The position numbers were made by a program, and so were the translations under genes. From Siphonodentalium dalli (taxonomy: Eukaryota > Mollusca > Scaphopoda > Gadilida > Siphonodentaliidae), in assembly GCA_032622095.1 (NCBI GenBank), contig CP136065.1:243205530-243269529 (forward strand): a stretch of DNA of 64,000 nt, read 5' to 3'. Below, one piece after another: positions 1 to 11,035 of this stretch (position 1 is the stretch's first letter; every line of letters starts with the position of its first letter). The notes below the pieces were generated by a model. The model was not told the DNA's origin, made no database searches, and was given only the letters and a program-made list of their open reading frames with translations.

Positions 1-229
1 TTGAAGAGGTCGGATTGCTGGATCAAACGAGCCGCCGCAGGCGTCGATTTTGATTCAGCGATCTGATCTCTTCAACGAGACGTGATGCGAAGCCCAGATC
101 AATTCACTGCAGCGATAACAGGTTTATTATGTGACATGTTTTTTAGTTAAAAAGCACAATTAATTATGAAATGAAACCACATGTTGGCCACTAGTAACAA
201 GAATAAAGAAGGAATATTTTTCTGTAGCT
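1..229. other. Unannotated flank
   Basis: I see no gene, repeat boundary or RNA here. It is the left flank of the inverted-repeat element that begins at 237. Confidence 0.5.
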
Positions 230-236
230 GATCCGA

Positions 237-926
237 CAGGCAATACGCACAAGCTTGACTACCAAGAGATATCTTATCGGGGTCCACGATATGATGGCTC
301 TTGGTATACAATCGCGACCACGGGAGGCACGTGATGTTCGATTGAATATCAGAATGTTGGGTATCATATAATACCATATCCCATAATATGTCAAATATAG
401 CGAAATATCGAAATATAAAATAAAACGAAAAAGCGAAATAGGAAAATACATCGAAAATCGAAATAGGAAAATACAGCGAAATAGCGAAATAGCGAAATAG
501 AACGAAAACTCGAAATAGGAACATACAGCGAAATAGCGAAATAGGGAGAAATATAGAACGAAATATATAAATATGAAATTATTTTTATAAACGAAATAAC
601 GGAGATATTTGAAAAGGTGTCTTTGACGAAATAACGGACATATTTGGAGAAGTGTTTTAAAGAGCGTCCCCCAAACCCACCCACCCAAGGGAAGAATTTG
701 ACTTATATTTCTCCAAAGTTGATCTATTGTGGTGTTGCAATTTCTCATACAAATCGCCGTCATTTCGTCAAAAAAAATCTTTATAGAGTTATTACCCTTC
801 AGATTAAATATGATATTCAATCGAAAGCACGCGTGCCTCTCGTGGTCGCGATTGTATACCAAGAGCCATCATATCGTGGACCCCGATAAGATATCTCTTG
901 GTAGTCAAGCTTGTGCGTATTAGGTG
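237..926. mobile_element. Inverted-repeat (foldback/MITE-like) element, 690 bp
   Basis: About 120 bases at each end (237-357 and 803-926) are near-perfect reverse complements. The ends read CAGGCAATACGCAC on the left and, reverse-complemented, CACCTAATACGCAC on the right. GATCCGA occurs directly outside both ends (230-236 and 927-933) and is the probable target-site duplication. A CA start and a 7-8 bp duplication would suit a hAT-type non-autonomous element, but there is no transposase and the superfamily is an inference. The open frames across it are by-products of the internal minisatellite. Confidence 0.75.
375..560. repeat. GAAATAGC-type minisatellite inside the 237-926 element
   Basis: Short degenerate units (roughly 15-22 bases) built on GAAATAGCGAAATAGGAAAA recur between the two TIRs. 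The simple composition opens long frames on the minus strand that read as F/Y/I/S-rich low-complexity peptides. I do not regard them as coding. Confidence 0.7.
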
Positions 927-1727
927 GATCCGATGGTCGGGAAATGATCGCTTTACTATAGTGGTATTGGGGAAAGAAAAACGATAGTCATATAATAAAT
1001 AAATATATGACATGAAGTCAGCTCCATTGTACAGGGACTCTAAAGTGACATCGGTGGGTCTTCAGTGTCGGAGAGAGGAAAGTCGGCGCGTGTTCATGGA
1101 CAGGAACACCAAATATAGACCAAACATTTTTATCGTGGATTTTCTCCAAAAGTATAAAAAGAAGAAACTCATTAAAGAGAGTTCCGTGATATACGAAACT
1201 TAAGGGTGTAGTTTAAAGTAGCACCATGCAGTTCAGGACACGGGATTCGGAGATCACCGCAATTAATAAAACATCTTTTCGCAGATGTTCCTACAAACAT
1301 ACATAGCGAAAGGTGGATCCATGAAATCGGGAATAAAATCAAGTTCCCAACTGGTGATGTCCAAGTCAGGAAATGGATACCAACAGTGCAGGGGCACCAA
1401 CATTGTAAGGAAACGGACCAATCTTTGACATTGATTAATTGTTGCCCAATTATTCAGCCATAATTATGCTTATGTATATATTTGTTAACCGATAGAAAAC
1501 ATAAACAAATATGGTTCCTTATAACTCCTGACAAAGTGACAACCCTGCTTGTTTATTATGCACTGCGAAAATATTTTTCTCCATAAGAAAACAATTACTT
1601 GAAACAAGAAATATTGAGAAAATAAATCTTATTTTGAGAACATATTCCCTTCAGGTCCGTTACGTTAAAAACACTTAAGAATATCCCATCAGGCAAGAGA
1701 TAGATTTCTAAAATATGATAGATTTAA
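927..1727. other. Intergenic, no gene seen
   Basis: AT-rich sequence without a recognisable gene or RNA. Past about 1560 it becomes rich in TTGAAAC and TGAGAA words related to the palindrome that follows. Confidence 0.5.
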
Positions 1728-1843
1728 TCTTGAAACCAGAAAAAAATAATAAATAAATCTTTCATTTGAGAAACCATTTTCTTAATAAGAAAATGTTTTC
1801 TCAAATGAAACATTTATTTCTTAATTTGTTCTTGTTTCAAGAT
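1728..1843. repeat. AT-rich palindrome (hairpin MITE-like)
   Basis: The sequence folds on itself: ATCTTGAAAC at 1728 pairs with GTTTCAAGAT ending at 1843, and TTTCATTTGAGAAA pairs with TTTTCTCAAATGAAA, closing on AAGAAAATG/CATTTTCTT. Arms are about 50 bases with a few mismatches. No duplication was identified at the ends. Confidence 0.65.
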
Positions 1844-2188
1844 TTTTTTTAAAGCTAAGAAATTTGTTCTTCAAATTTGAGAATTTTCGTCGACATAACA
1901 AAACATCTATAAAATAATAACATCAATATTGAGAAAAAAATAATGTAACAAAATTAAAATTGTATCGGCTAAGCTTTTTGGTCATTATATATCTAAATAA
2001 CCCATAATATTTGGCCTTAAATTTGACCGATATACCTTTATATGTATGACTCTCTTTGTTTCTCACGTTCTGGGGATCAATGTAGGTCAATATATACGAT
2101 AACAACTCATTCTACGGACACGACATTATATAGAAAGGCTTAAAAAGTGACAGAAATGTATTAACTGTTTCAGGTCCTGTCCGCACTT

Positions 2189-2550
2189 GAACGCTCTTCA
2201 GTTAACATTATCATGTAGAAATCTCAACGAACGCTCTTTATTGATACGTTCTGAACAGGGTTTGCGCTGGTCGAAAATTAAAGCCACATGGCGGTTTGCG
2301 CTCCAAAATACACATACTGTAATATTATTCGCTTTAGAAATTTTCTCGCTATCGAAATAGGTCGATACATATCTGAACTAACTTTCTACGAGCATTATGT
2401 AACACAAAAAGACGCATTGAAGTAATGCAAAATACAACTGTGAATATGGCGTTTGGGTCCCAAACAACAAAACCGCCATGTGCTCGACATGGAACAGAAA
2501 AGAGCGTTCAGTGGTAGTCTATCCTGATATGGTAGCAATAAAGAGCGTTT
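2189..2550. repeat. Inverted-repeat element with paired GAACGCTCTT motifs
   Basis: The left side carries GAACGCTCTT at 2189 and again about 40 bases on (2229, extended to CTCTTTATTG). The right side carries the reverse complement twice with the same spacing (about 2499 and 2539). Inside, CACATGGCGGTTT on the left pairs with AAACCGCCATGTG on the right. This is the layout of a small TIR element with doubled terminal motifs. No transposase is present. Confidence 0.6.
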
Positions 2551-2735
2551 GTCTGACTTCTGACGAAAAGTTCAAAACGGCTGAAAAATGGCTGTGACCT
2601 TGGCAAGTGTTGTTCAGAGCATCTAAAGTCGGTATATCAATAGTTCGTTTATTTATCGACATATCGTATCCGTCACTCTAAATTACGTCAAATTTTTTTA
2701 GGAGGTTCGAATGAGCCATGTCCGTTTAATAAGCA

Positions 2736-3050
2736 TTGTAATACGACCCTGCCTAACTATGCTTAAAAGCCATGTCATGATTGGCCAGTGGCCCGAGTTA
2801 CCATGGCTATCTCGTTCCAGTTTTGTGGTACAATTCTACTTTTTCCAATTGTACCACGAAAACAATCGGTTTATTCAGATCGCCGCACGCGACTTTTCCC
2901 GTCTTTTCTAACTCCGCGCAAACGGGGCACCAACGGAGTACACCCGCACCCGTAACACTTTGAATTTTGCTACATCTTGACAATCTTGCGAATTTTCTAG
3001 CGATTTGTCGCTTGAAACCAGTTTGGTTTGCCAATGAATATGGTCCAAAT
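2736..3050. repeat. Dispersed 315-bp module, copy A (inverted copy at 44855-45167)
   Basis: This block is about 90% identical by eye to the reverse complement of 44855-45167. It starts with TTGTAATACGAC and ends next to TGGTCCAAATGAT. Inside is a perfect 11-base stem, GTGGTACAATT with AATTGTACCAC (about 2824-2857). The TTGTAATACGAC end and the TTGTACCAC core also occur in the nested palindrome at 43954-44378, so all belong to one family. The short frames across it on both strands look fortuitous. Confidence 0.85.
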
Positions 3051-3080
3051 GATCATATATGTAATTATTCCAAAGTGGCT

Positions 3081-3290
3081 CAAACAGGCGTTACGCTACT
3101 TAGTGCAATGAGTAACACAAAGGGGCGTCGATCAATGAATAGAGATTAATTACGCGCAGTATGTATAGGGGATAAGTACAAACAGGCGTTACGCTGCTTA
3201 GGGCATTGAGTAACACAAAGGGGCGTCAATAAAATTAAAGAATTAATTACGCGCAGTGTGTATATGGGATCAGTACAAACAGGCGGTGGT
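3081..3290 (+). repeat. Tandem repeat, ~98-bp unit, 2.1 copies
   Basis: CAAACAGGCGTTACGCT starts at 3081 and 3179, and CAAACAGGCG again at 3276. Each unit then continues with a TGAGTAACACAAAGGGGCGTC segment and an AATTACGCGCAGT segment. The third copy breaks off after about 10 bases where the next palindrome begins. Confidence 0.85.
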
Positions 3291-3292
3291 TT

Positions 3293-3488
3293 TGACAAAG
3301 AGTCTTTTCAAATGACCACGCGCAGATCACCACCAGTCGAGCACCAATAGGCGTGTCCCAAATATGCGGCGCACCAATGAGCGTTCGCCAACATATACGA
3401 TAATGTTTGCACCGCCGGTTTTGGACACGCCTATTGGTGCCCGAACGGTGGTCACCTGCGCGTGGTAAGTTGAAAAGACTCTTTTTCA
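3293..3488. repeat. 196-bp imperfect palindrome
   Basis: Arms of about 80 bases are inverted copies: AAAGAGTCTTTTCAA at the left pairs with TTGAAAAGACTCTTT at the right. ACCACGCGCAG, GCACCAATAGGCGTGTCC and a GCGG/CCGC segment are also paired. The loop is short, around TATACGATAATG. It adjoins the 98-bp tandem units directly, so both may be parts of one foldback element. Confidence 0.75.
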
Positions 3489-3677
3489 TAAACAACGGAA
3501 GATTTTGCAATAATAATATTTTATTTAAATAACACTAGATAATTATACACAGAAGATCCATAAACACTTTATGTGATACTCATGCAAAATTAACAACTCA
3601 TGGAATATTAAAAATGTTCTGTCCGCATGGATCCTCCTGTTTCGAAGCGCAAGAAATACGGCTGCGTGTACCATTAA

Positions 3678-4198
3678 AGGTGGATTATCTCTTTGTAAAC
3701 ATGTATTATATAGTTACCGGGGTATAAAATATTAGATTTGAATCGAAGACTCCTGTCCGGAAATGCTTCTATCGATTAATATTCATTTTATTTCGAATAT
3801 TTTCTGGTCTAAAAAGGTGTGTTTGTTCAGCTAACGAACAATAGTGGTTACTGTTAACAGAGACCAGAAATTATATTGTGCAATTTTGTCACAAATAAAC
3901 GTTAATTATACTCATTATCGCATATATCTGTGAAACAAAACAATACTAACAACCAATCTGTGACATTTGACATTCGTTGCGTAGCCGTAGGAACGGGCAC
4001 AGTGCTCTATATCGCAATACGGTCTCATCCGAATGGTCGGTTCTAAAAATAGTAACATAAATGGGCCCGATTTAATATTCGAAATAAAATCAATATTAAT
4101 TGATAGAAGCTTTTCCGGACAAAGGTCTTCAGTTCATATCTATTATTTTATACCCACGCAACTATTTAAAATTTGTTATTTAAAGAGATAATCCATCT
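3678..4198. mobile_element. TTAA-flanked MITE (piggyBac-like target site), 521 bp
   Basis: TTAA lies at 3674-3677 and 4199-4202. Between them, inverted repeats of about 145 bases begin AGGTGGATTATCTCTTT on the left and AGATGGATTATCTCTTT on the right strand. The arms share GGGTATAAAATA, GTCCGGAAA and TTCTATC segments. TTAA duplications are typical of piggyBac and Kolobok transposons. The interior encodes nothing recognisable, so this is a non-autonomous derivative, and the superfamily is inferred from the target site alone. Confidence 0.75.
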
Positions 4199-4393
4199 TT
4201 AAGTTTTTAGGTGGCGTTTATTGTCTAATTATTTGTAACCACCAACACATTGTGTTGAACACAATAACGACTGTGTGACAACAGCTTAGCCAAGTGCACG
4301 CCATCAACAATGGCTTCTTATACCCAGCGTCCCAACGCCGGATACCATGCCCATAAATACTGAGCATCTCGAATTACGGTATCAGTTTCCAAA

Positions 4394-4865
4394 ATGCCTT
4401 TACGCAAATGTGAGATAAATCGTGCTCTCGAGAAGGGCAAAGATGCTGTGGACAAACTTCTTGCCGTGGATATACCAGCAGCTTTTGCTTAGGCCAAAAA
4501 AAAAAGATGCTATGTTTCCGTACATCGACCAACCCTAAAAATAACCCGCCGACCCTAATCTTTTTATTGATATTTTCACTGTTTTTACCACTAAATGCTC
4601 ATAAATATTGATGATCATTAGTGTGCAAAACACATGGTTTCTAACATATGCCTGTGAAAAGTGACCGTTATCGGAAACATAAATTGTTTTTTTTTGGCCT
4701 TACACATCGACCAAGAAGACGACTGCGACATACATGGGCGCATGGAAGATTTCGCGCCCACCACGATCACGCCGCCACAACCAAGCAATCGACGCCAACG
4801 AAAGCCAAGAATTCTTTATACGCCAAACTGATATAATTATAAAACAATTCGTGTATTATTATTAG
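4394..4865 (+). pseudogene. Small basic ORF interrupted by a MITE
   Basis: An ATG at 4394 opens a 32-codon frame (begins MPLRKCEINRALEKGK; contains DAVDKLLAVDIPAAFA) with non-AT-biased codons, unlike its surroundings. The frame stops at 4490-4492 exactly where a 208-bp MITE (4492-4699) is inserted. Past the element the same frame is open from 4703 to a TAG at 4863-4865 and encodes a Lys/Arg-rich stretch (STKKTTATYMGAWKISRPPR). Without the insertion the ORF would be about 90 codons. A CATAAATA box lies roughly 40 bases upstream of the ATG. I do not recognise the protein. It may be a real short gene, a retrocopy or an ORF belonging to a larger repeat. Confidence 0.35.
4492..4699. mobile_element. 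PIF/Harbinger-like MITE, 208 bp
   Basis: TTA is duplicated at 4489-4491 and 4700-4702. The termini are GGCCAAAAAAAAA on both strands, followed by a TATGTTTCCG block in each arm. A 3-bp TTA duplication plus GG-rich termini is characteristic of PIF/Harbinger elements. The TIR and the adjacent CGACCAACCCTAAAAATA resemble the ends of the 1.35-kb element at 11596-12949, so both belong to one family. Confidence 0.75.
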
Positions 4866-6709
4866 CCATGCATCATACATAACTATCGCATTCATAATTA
4901 TCATTAAATAATGTATAAACAAAGTGTTTTTTCTCAATCAACAATACATTACCGACACGGGTCCAGGATTGTTTTATTTGTTTTATTATATTATTTTGAA
5001 AAATAATTTGACATAAAATAATAAAATAATGTTACCGGGCACCTGATCACAGAACTGTCAAGCCTCTAGTTTCCTACCGGTACAGAAATCCCTGAATTAT
5101 TGGCCAAATCGCGGCGATCCCAATTGGGCGTAATTTGAACTGGAGCGCGCGAATGGGTAATTGGATACTGGCCGCAACTGAGTAAAGTACCAACGCCGGT
5201 GTTCTGCTTAATAAGTACGTTGCCAAATAACTCAGTATCTAAAAATAGAATGGCTTAAGCATAGGCACCGGTGCTATGGGCGTGCTCTGATTGGCTCTGC
5301 ACATAAAGGTAAAGGTCATACTCCGTGTCGGGATAATACATTTTGCCAAATTTTTATTGTGCTGTCACTCAAGATTCTGTGTTCTTTGAGAATCAGGTGT
5401 CCTGCGGATGCCAAACTCTAATTCACGCGGGCAAATTTCACTGAGTTTCATTTCAACCTGAATAGAAGATAGATCTAAGAATATTTACAAGACTTTCGTC
5501 CTCTTATAACTAGTTGAAGCTTTCCTATGAAACAATAAGGACAAACAGTAAAAAACTCATTCTTTGTCAAAACAATCATTGAATGGAACCACATGGAGGA
5601 CACTGCCAGCGCATGTGATTGAACATCAACAACAACATTAACAGCGTAAGTCGTCCAACGGTGATCCTACAGGCTACAGCCAAATCAAGGCTCCTACACC
5701 GACCAACATACAGATACAGATCGAACTTGAAACAAGATAATCACAAAGTGAGTATTTACTGTAATACTAATAGTCTGTGTTATATATTATAACATTCAAT
5801 TAATTCTATTCAATATAATTCATTGTCATTGACGCGAAATTAGGTTACTTAGTACAACTGACCTCGATACAATTAAACGCTGAAATGCATAAAACTAAAA
5901 GGCCATGCATTGAAATTATTCAGATTAAGGGGTCATTGATATTGTTGCCACATTTTGGTGTGTTGGCTGGTTGGAAATGGGCCAGCTCGTCCCACTCCCA
6001 GATCTACTCATGAATGGCCATATAGCGACTTGGTCGCCGAGTCACTATGTGGCCATGGAAACGACGATTAGCTTTCTTGAGGAAATTCTCCTAGCCTGCA
6101 AAAGGTATCTGTGTCACGCGATTACATGTAGCTCGCTTTGCTAAATTCTCCTAATCTGCAAGTTCACTCGATTATTAATGACGCAAATTGAATTCAATGG
6201 ACAAAATCCCTTACACTGCATGTTTTATATACCCAACAAATACATATTAGCTACTTTGTGAATTGTGATATGTCATACCATAATACCCATTATGGTAGGC
6301 ATGTTGGTATTTGTTTATAGTTCGCAAGAATATACGCCGCAATGTCGCTTTGATTATTCATGCGATTGATGTGACGTCAGTTCATTCATAATCTTGAACC
6401 AGTCAACAGCGTCACGGGTACCTTGTATCGCAACCACCGTACAGTAACGGTGCAGATATTTATTATCGCCAATTCGTTATCGCTAATTTTATTAGGGAAT
6501 TTCATAGGAAATGGTAGATAAAGAGTGATACCATGCAAAAAAAATCACTCAACCATGCAGGGTAGATATGCCTACAGCTACATGTATAATTATACTGAAA
6601 TGGAGCTTATACAAGCATCCACTATACATTTTGTTGACTCCTTGTTTGTGTGACCTTCTGCTGGGACAGGTGGTTGAGCTTGCATGTATGTGTGGCCATC
6701 CAGAAATAT
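4866..6709. other. Intergenic; one shared repeat fragment
   Basis: No convincing gene. At 5200-5222 the block CCGGTGTTCTGCTTAATAAG recurs in inverted orientation at 43338-43362, so part of 5100-5240 belongs to a dispersed family. A possible splice donor (GTGAGTATTT, about 5749) follows a short unbiased segment. I could not connect it to a downstream exon. Confidence 0.45.
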
Positions 6710-6715
6710 CAGTCT

Positions 6716-7195
6716 CAGCCCTGGGAATTAACCTAGGCAATATGCAATGCCTAGGCAAAAGCAGAGGCAAAATCGGTTTGCCTAGGCAATTATATTTCCT
6801 AGGTAAAACAAGTTAATTGGGTTACTAAACTGTATTTGTGTCTTATCAGAAATAGAACCTCTTTAGCCAAAATGACTTCCTTAAATCACTCTTTACATAC
6901 ATTGTATATTGTCCTACAATTGTTTCCATGGCACTGGGCCAGTAACTAGCTACCCGGTATAAGGACACTTGTTTTGGACATGATTTGTGGATTTGTACAT
7001 ATATGTTGAGTAGTGGCCTGGAAATAATGTTCCCCCAAAATAACTAAGCATTTCAGGTTATTATTGAATCATATTAATTTGAGATGGCAATATTGTTGCA
7101 AAATTGCCTAGGTAAAATCTGTTTTTGCCTAGGCCAATTTCTTTTACCTAGGCAAATATATCGCCTAGGCAAATTTTCCTTAATTCCCAGGGCTG
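6716..7195. mobile_element. TIR element with CCTAGGCAA repeats, 480 bp
   Basis: The ends are exact inverted repeats, CAGCCCTGGGAATTAA at 6716 and its complement ending at 7195. CAGTCT flanks both sides (6710-6715 and 7196-7201). Each arm carries several copies of the palindromic word GCCTAGGCAA. The CAG start suggests hAT, but hAT elements normally duplicate 8 bp and only 6 match here, so the assignment is tentative. Confidence 0.75.
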
Positions 7196-7201
7196 CAGTC
7201 T

Positions 7202-7874
7202 ATAGATTATATATACTGTATCAGAGAAATGGAGGCACAGGCTCAGTATAAGTCTTCAATTCTTCATGCAGAAATAAGGGTGTTTAATGGGATAATGCAT
7301 CTTTAACAGGACCTAAGGTCAAATTGGGTACCCAAAGCACCTTTTCAGGCAAGACCAAAATGAGATGACAATGATCCCTTCGGACTGAGGCTAACTTGTA
7401 AACTACAACTTACAAAGTTAACTACATGTATCGATAGGTATACATACCGGTACATTGTACATACATGTACAGTATATATGTACAGTTAAATTTGCTGAAC
7501 ATTTGTCAGTTTATAGTAGGTCATTTGATGCTTTTGGGATGCTAACAGACTGAATAAGCCAATAAATTAATTCCATTATTACCTGAATAATAGCACCTGT
7601 AGATTTGGTGTTGTGTGGCTATAAGTGTACATGTAGGCTATAGTACATTGTATATCTAAATTCATATTTCAGGAGGACAATTCTTAATCCCCACCTTGGA
7701 CAAGCTTACTGATACAACTGTGCTATCGCATCTTCTCAAGTGATCTGCTGACAGCTTCCAGATCTTGGCTGCTGCAGGGACTATATTAACACTGACCTCC
7801 AAGATACTGACCCGTTAGTATGTTAACACTGCTAAATATCCATTTGAATGGTGCTATTTATTTTATTCATGAAT
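7202..7874. other. Intergenic, ACATGTACATGT-rich
   Basis: No gene recognised. A candidate splice acceptor (CATATTTCAG, about 7664-7673) precedes a short region with no long reading frame. Clusters of TACATGTACA words lie at 7420-7480. Confidence 0.4.
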
Positions 7875-7880
7875 ATACCA

Positions 7881-8203
7881 CAGTTCTTCCCACGAGACGG
7901 GATCGATTGCTCTCGCACCCGTATGCACTCGCAATTTAGAATTCACAGGTGGTAAAATTTGCACTCGTACATCTTGTCAAAATGTTGATGGTCACTGTAA
8001 TTGTTGATTCATTATTGAACTATTTGAAGGTACTTTTTCCATCTCACTTAAATTATGGACATGTAAAAGTGTAACTGGACATAGGTCTATCCTACAATGA
8101 CATTCTGTTTGAGAAAATCTGAAATTAAAGTTATATTATGCGTGCAATTACACCCGTCTTCTGAATTGCGAGAGCAAATAAATGCTCTCGCTGTGAAGGA
8201 CTG
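7881..8203. mobile_element. CAGT-ended TIR element, 323 bp
   Basis: The left end CAGTTCTTCCCACGAGA and the right end (reverse complement) CAGTCCTTCACAGCGAGA are inverted copies, each followed by a TTGCTCTCGC segment. ATACCA lies outside both ends (7875-7880 and 8204-8209). As with the 6716-7195 element, a hAT-like terminus is combined with a 6-bp rather than 8-bp repeat. It is non-coding. Confidence 0.65.
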
Positions 8204-8843
8204 ATACCAATAACAAGATTCTGGGCATATAATATTGATTATCATGTCACCTGGTGATGTCATGATGGGTGAGTATTTGTAGAGGCAGCTAGATATTTCT
8301 CTCTAAATCACGGATATGAAAATGGAATAAGGGTAGGACCATGTAATAAATATATTTTATAACATTTTTTGTTCGTACATTATAGTTTAATGTTACCGGT
8401 ACATGCATTTGATAAAACTTGCTGCATCAAAAATTCTGAGCAATCCTCCTGTTTGGTTTCAGACCAAGTCAATATGATACTAGTCGCTACAATCCAGTTT
8501 GGGAACATAAACGAACATACTGAAATCCAGGGGATATAGAGGCACTTGTTTTATGATTGACAGGTACAAAATTTATTCTACTTGAATTTCAACAGAAAAT
8601 TAAAGAAAAATGTGACCTGATATTGAATTTTCGTGATAGGGGATAAAATAAATATTTATCGTGGAATCGGGTCTCAAAAGTCACGTAAATAATGTAATCT
8701 CGAGCTGGGAACTTTACGTACCGATGAATAAATCATTAAGCAACAGGTATGAACAAAGAAGTACATTCCCGCGTTATTTTTCGACTTTATACGGTTCCCT
8801 GTCAAAACTTATAAAAAATTCCCGGGTTTCGAACTGATAGAAT

Positions 8844-9044
8844 TTGATCTCTACGGGCGTTAGCCAGAGTAGAGATTCATGGCATGATCTAGATAATAAA
8901 GAAAGATGCAACTTTAATGGATTTCAAGAATGGCTCAAGTATTATAAGACAGTAGAACAAGCCTCACCAAAAAATTTTGCATCGGAAAAAGACATCCTTT
9001 TTCATGATGGATGGAATATGATAGCAAATAACTTTGAACAATAA
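8844..9044 (+). other. Possible exon or exon relic
   Basis: A 66-codon frame without an ATG start has unusually protein-like composition (contains NFNGFQEWLKYYKTVEQ and KDILFHDGWNMIANNFE) compared with its AT-rich surroundings. AG dinucleotides just upstream could be acceptors, but the frame ends in TAA at 9042-9044 with no clear donor. I do not recognise the family. It may be a relic exon or a chance frame. Confidence 0.25.
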
Positions 9045-9522
9045 TATCATGGTTACAAAAACCTTCTTGGTCTTCTCTTTCACATATGTTTTCAGGCAAA
9101 ATTTCAGCACAGTTCCATGGTAATTCATACTCATAAATATAAATAAAAGAATACTGTATGTAGGCTCACATACATGTATGTCGCAGGAGTTCATCTCTTC
9201 CAACAACCTAGCAACTTGTCAAATTTCACTCTTGGACGAGCCCTTGTCTAATCAGAGAGGGAGAATCCTGGTAGATTACACTGATTGTTGTCAGGGATGG
9301 ACTGTTGTTACATTGTGTTTGTCTTACATGGTTCCTATTGCCCATTGTTGTTTTCACTGTCATTTGGTTTATGTGGAAATGTGGAGTTTTTTTCAGCCTG
9401 TGCATATATCTCAACCAATGGTTATAGGATCTGAATGAAATTTGGTATGGAGGTTCACCATCACGATTGATTTCAAAAGAGGGGCTCATGACGTTCATGT
9501 TTTTTCCATTTTAGAGTCCTCC

Positions 9523-9720
9523 TTTTTATACCCCCACTTTCTAAGAAAATGGGGGGTATACTGGATTGACTGCATCCGTCCGTCACGCTTTCTCCCTCCG
9601 TGTGTCCGTCCGTCCGTCCGTCCTCATAACTCGAACAACTATGAACCGATTTCAATAATTTTTTGTATGCAATCTCCTTAGGACTGCCTCTCCGCATGAT
9701 GCTAATTGCGGTTCGGTCCG
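9523..9720 (+). repeat. Dispersed GGGGGTATACTGG/CCGTCCGT repeat
   Basis: It starts with a short palindrome, ATACCCCC(A) with GGGGGGTATAC, then a CCGTCCGTCC run and a CTCGAACAACTATGAACCG block typical of this family. The same layout recurs at 11036-11110, 25115-25200 and 62452-62540. The following 9850-9910 segment recurs at 50467-50520 (ACTCGACAAAAGCCATC). Confidence 0.7.
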
Positions 9721-11035
9721 ACTTTTTTTTTTAAGTAACGCCTCATTTTCACTTTTGTCCGACTTAATAACTTTTAACAAATATGAACCGCTTTCAATAA
9801 TTTTTGGTGTACATGGTTTTCACAATACCCTCTCTACATGATGCGGCTAGGGATTGGCTCAGACTCGACAAAAGCCATCTTAGATGTTAAGGTTGCGTTT
9901 CATTTTTGGGTATATGGAGTTTATGGACCTTTCACAACTATAATCAATATCTCGGTTGAGTTCAAAAACCGAGTTATGATTCTGAAGGGAAAAAAACCCG
10001 GATTAGAGCCATCTTTGATGAGCAACCCTAGTTTTGTCATCCTTGGGTGGGAGTATTTATACTTAATGGTATGCTTGAAATCTCGCTGATTTTGTTTGTT
10101 ATTATCACAAGTTGAAAAACTTTTTCTCAGAGTTGATAGTTGAAAAGTTGCAAAAATAAACAAATTACTGTTTTATCAGGGCTGCCTGGATATCTTCATC
10201 ACACATCATCCTGCCTAACTGGGAATTATATCATACTTAGGGGTGCCACGATTAATCGTATAATCGATGAACCGTTGATAAAGCCGATAATCGATTACCA
10301 TTTCCATCGTCGATTAATCTGTGTTATTTATATCGGATGTCAGAAGATGCCGGGTATTTTTGAATACCGTGTTTATTTTACAAAGTTCTATCTACAACCG
10401 AGGTGTTAACATCCTTTGATCGCGTACCAAAGAGATTCCAATAACATGAGTACTACTGATATATGTTGCAAACAGTCGGCAGTTCATTTGATGATGCGAC
10501 ATGGTTTCTCGTCGGATCGTTGTATATTCTACAAATTGGCCGCACTGCAGATTTGAACACATTGCGACATCGTTGTATATTTTAGTATACTTGAAAGGTG
10601 GCAATATGTCTTTGAAATGTGCCGACTGTCACCGTGTTCAATGAACTGAATGCACTCGCCCTTGAATCTGATTGGACCAATGGGATGTTGATTGACATTC
10701 TCTCTAAAACCAGGGAACAATATATATATGGCATTTTAATCAGTGATGTTCTCCCCAATTGCATTGCAAGTGTACTTTGTTTGTATAAGTACAAATGTAT
10801 ACTTAGAAGTTACTAGTAAAGGCTATCGCATATCGTGAGGTGAATGCTGAATGAAACGGACTGTTATCAAATATTTAAAATGTTCTGAGTCATGCAATTT
10901 GCAGGTGGGGCACACGTTTGTGATTGTTAACCACGCTCTGGAAGTTTGATGAAACTTATAGTTTCCATAACATTTGATTCCTTTATTTAGGAACAACCGG
11001 CGGTCCATTGTTCGTTCCTACTTTTGTATTGTTAT

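Noticed and set aside
191-862. 223-codon minus-strand frame
   Set aside because: It spans both TIRs and the GAAATAGC minisatellite of one element. Composition is F/Y/I/S-rich and there is no domain.
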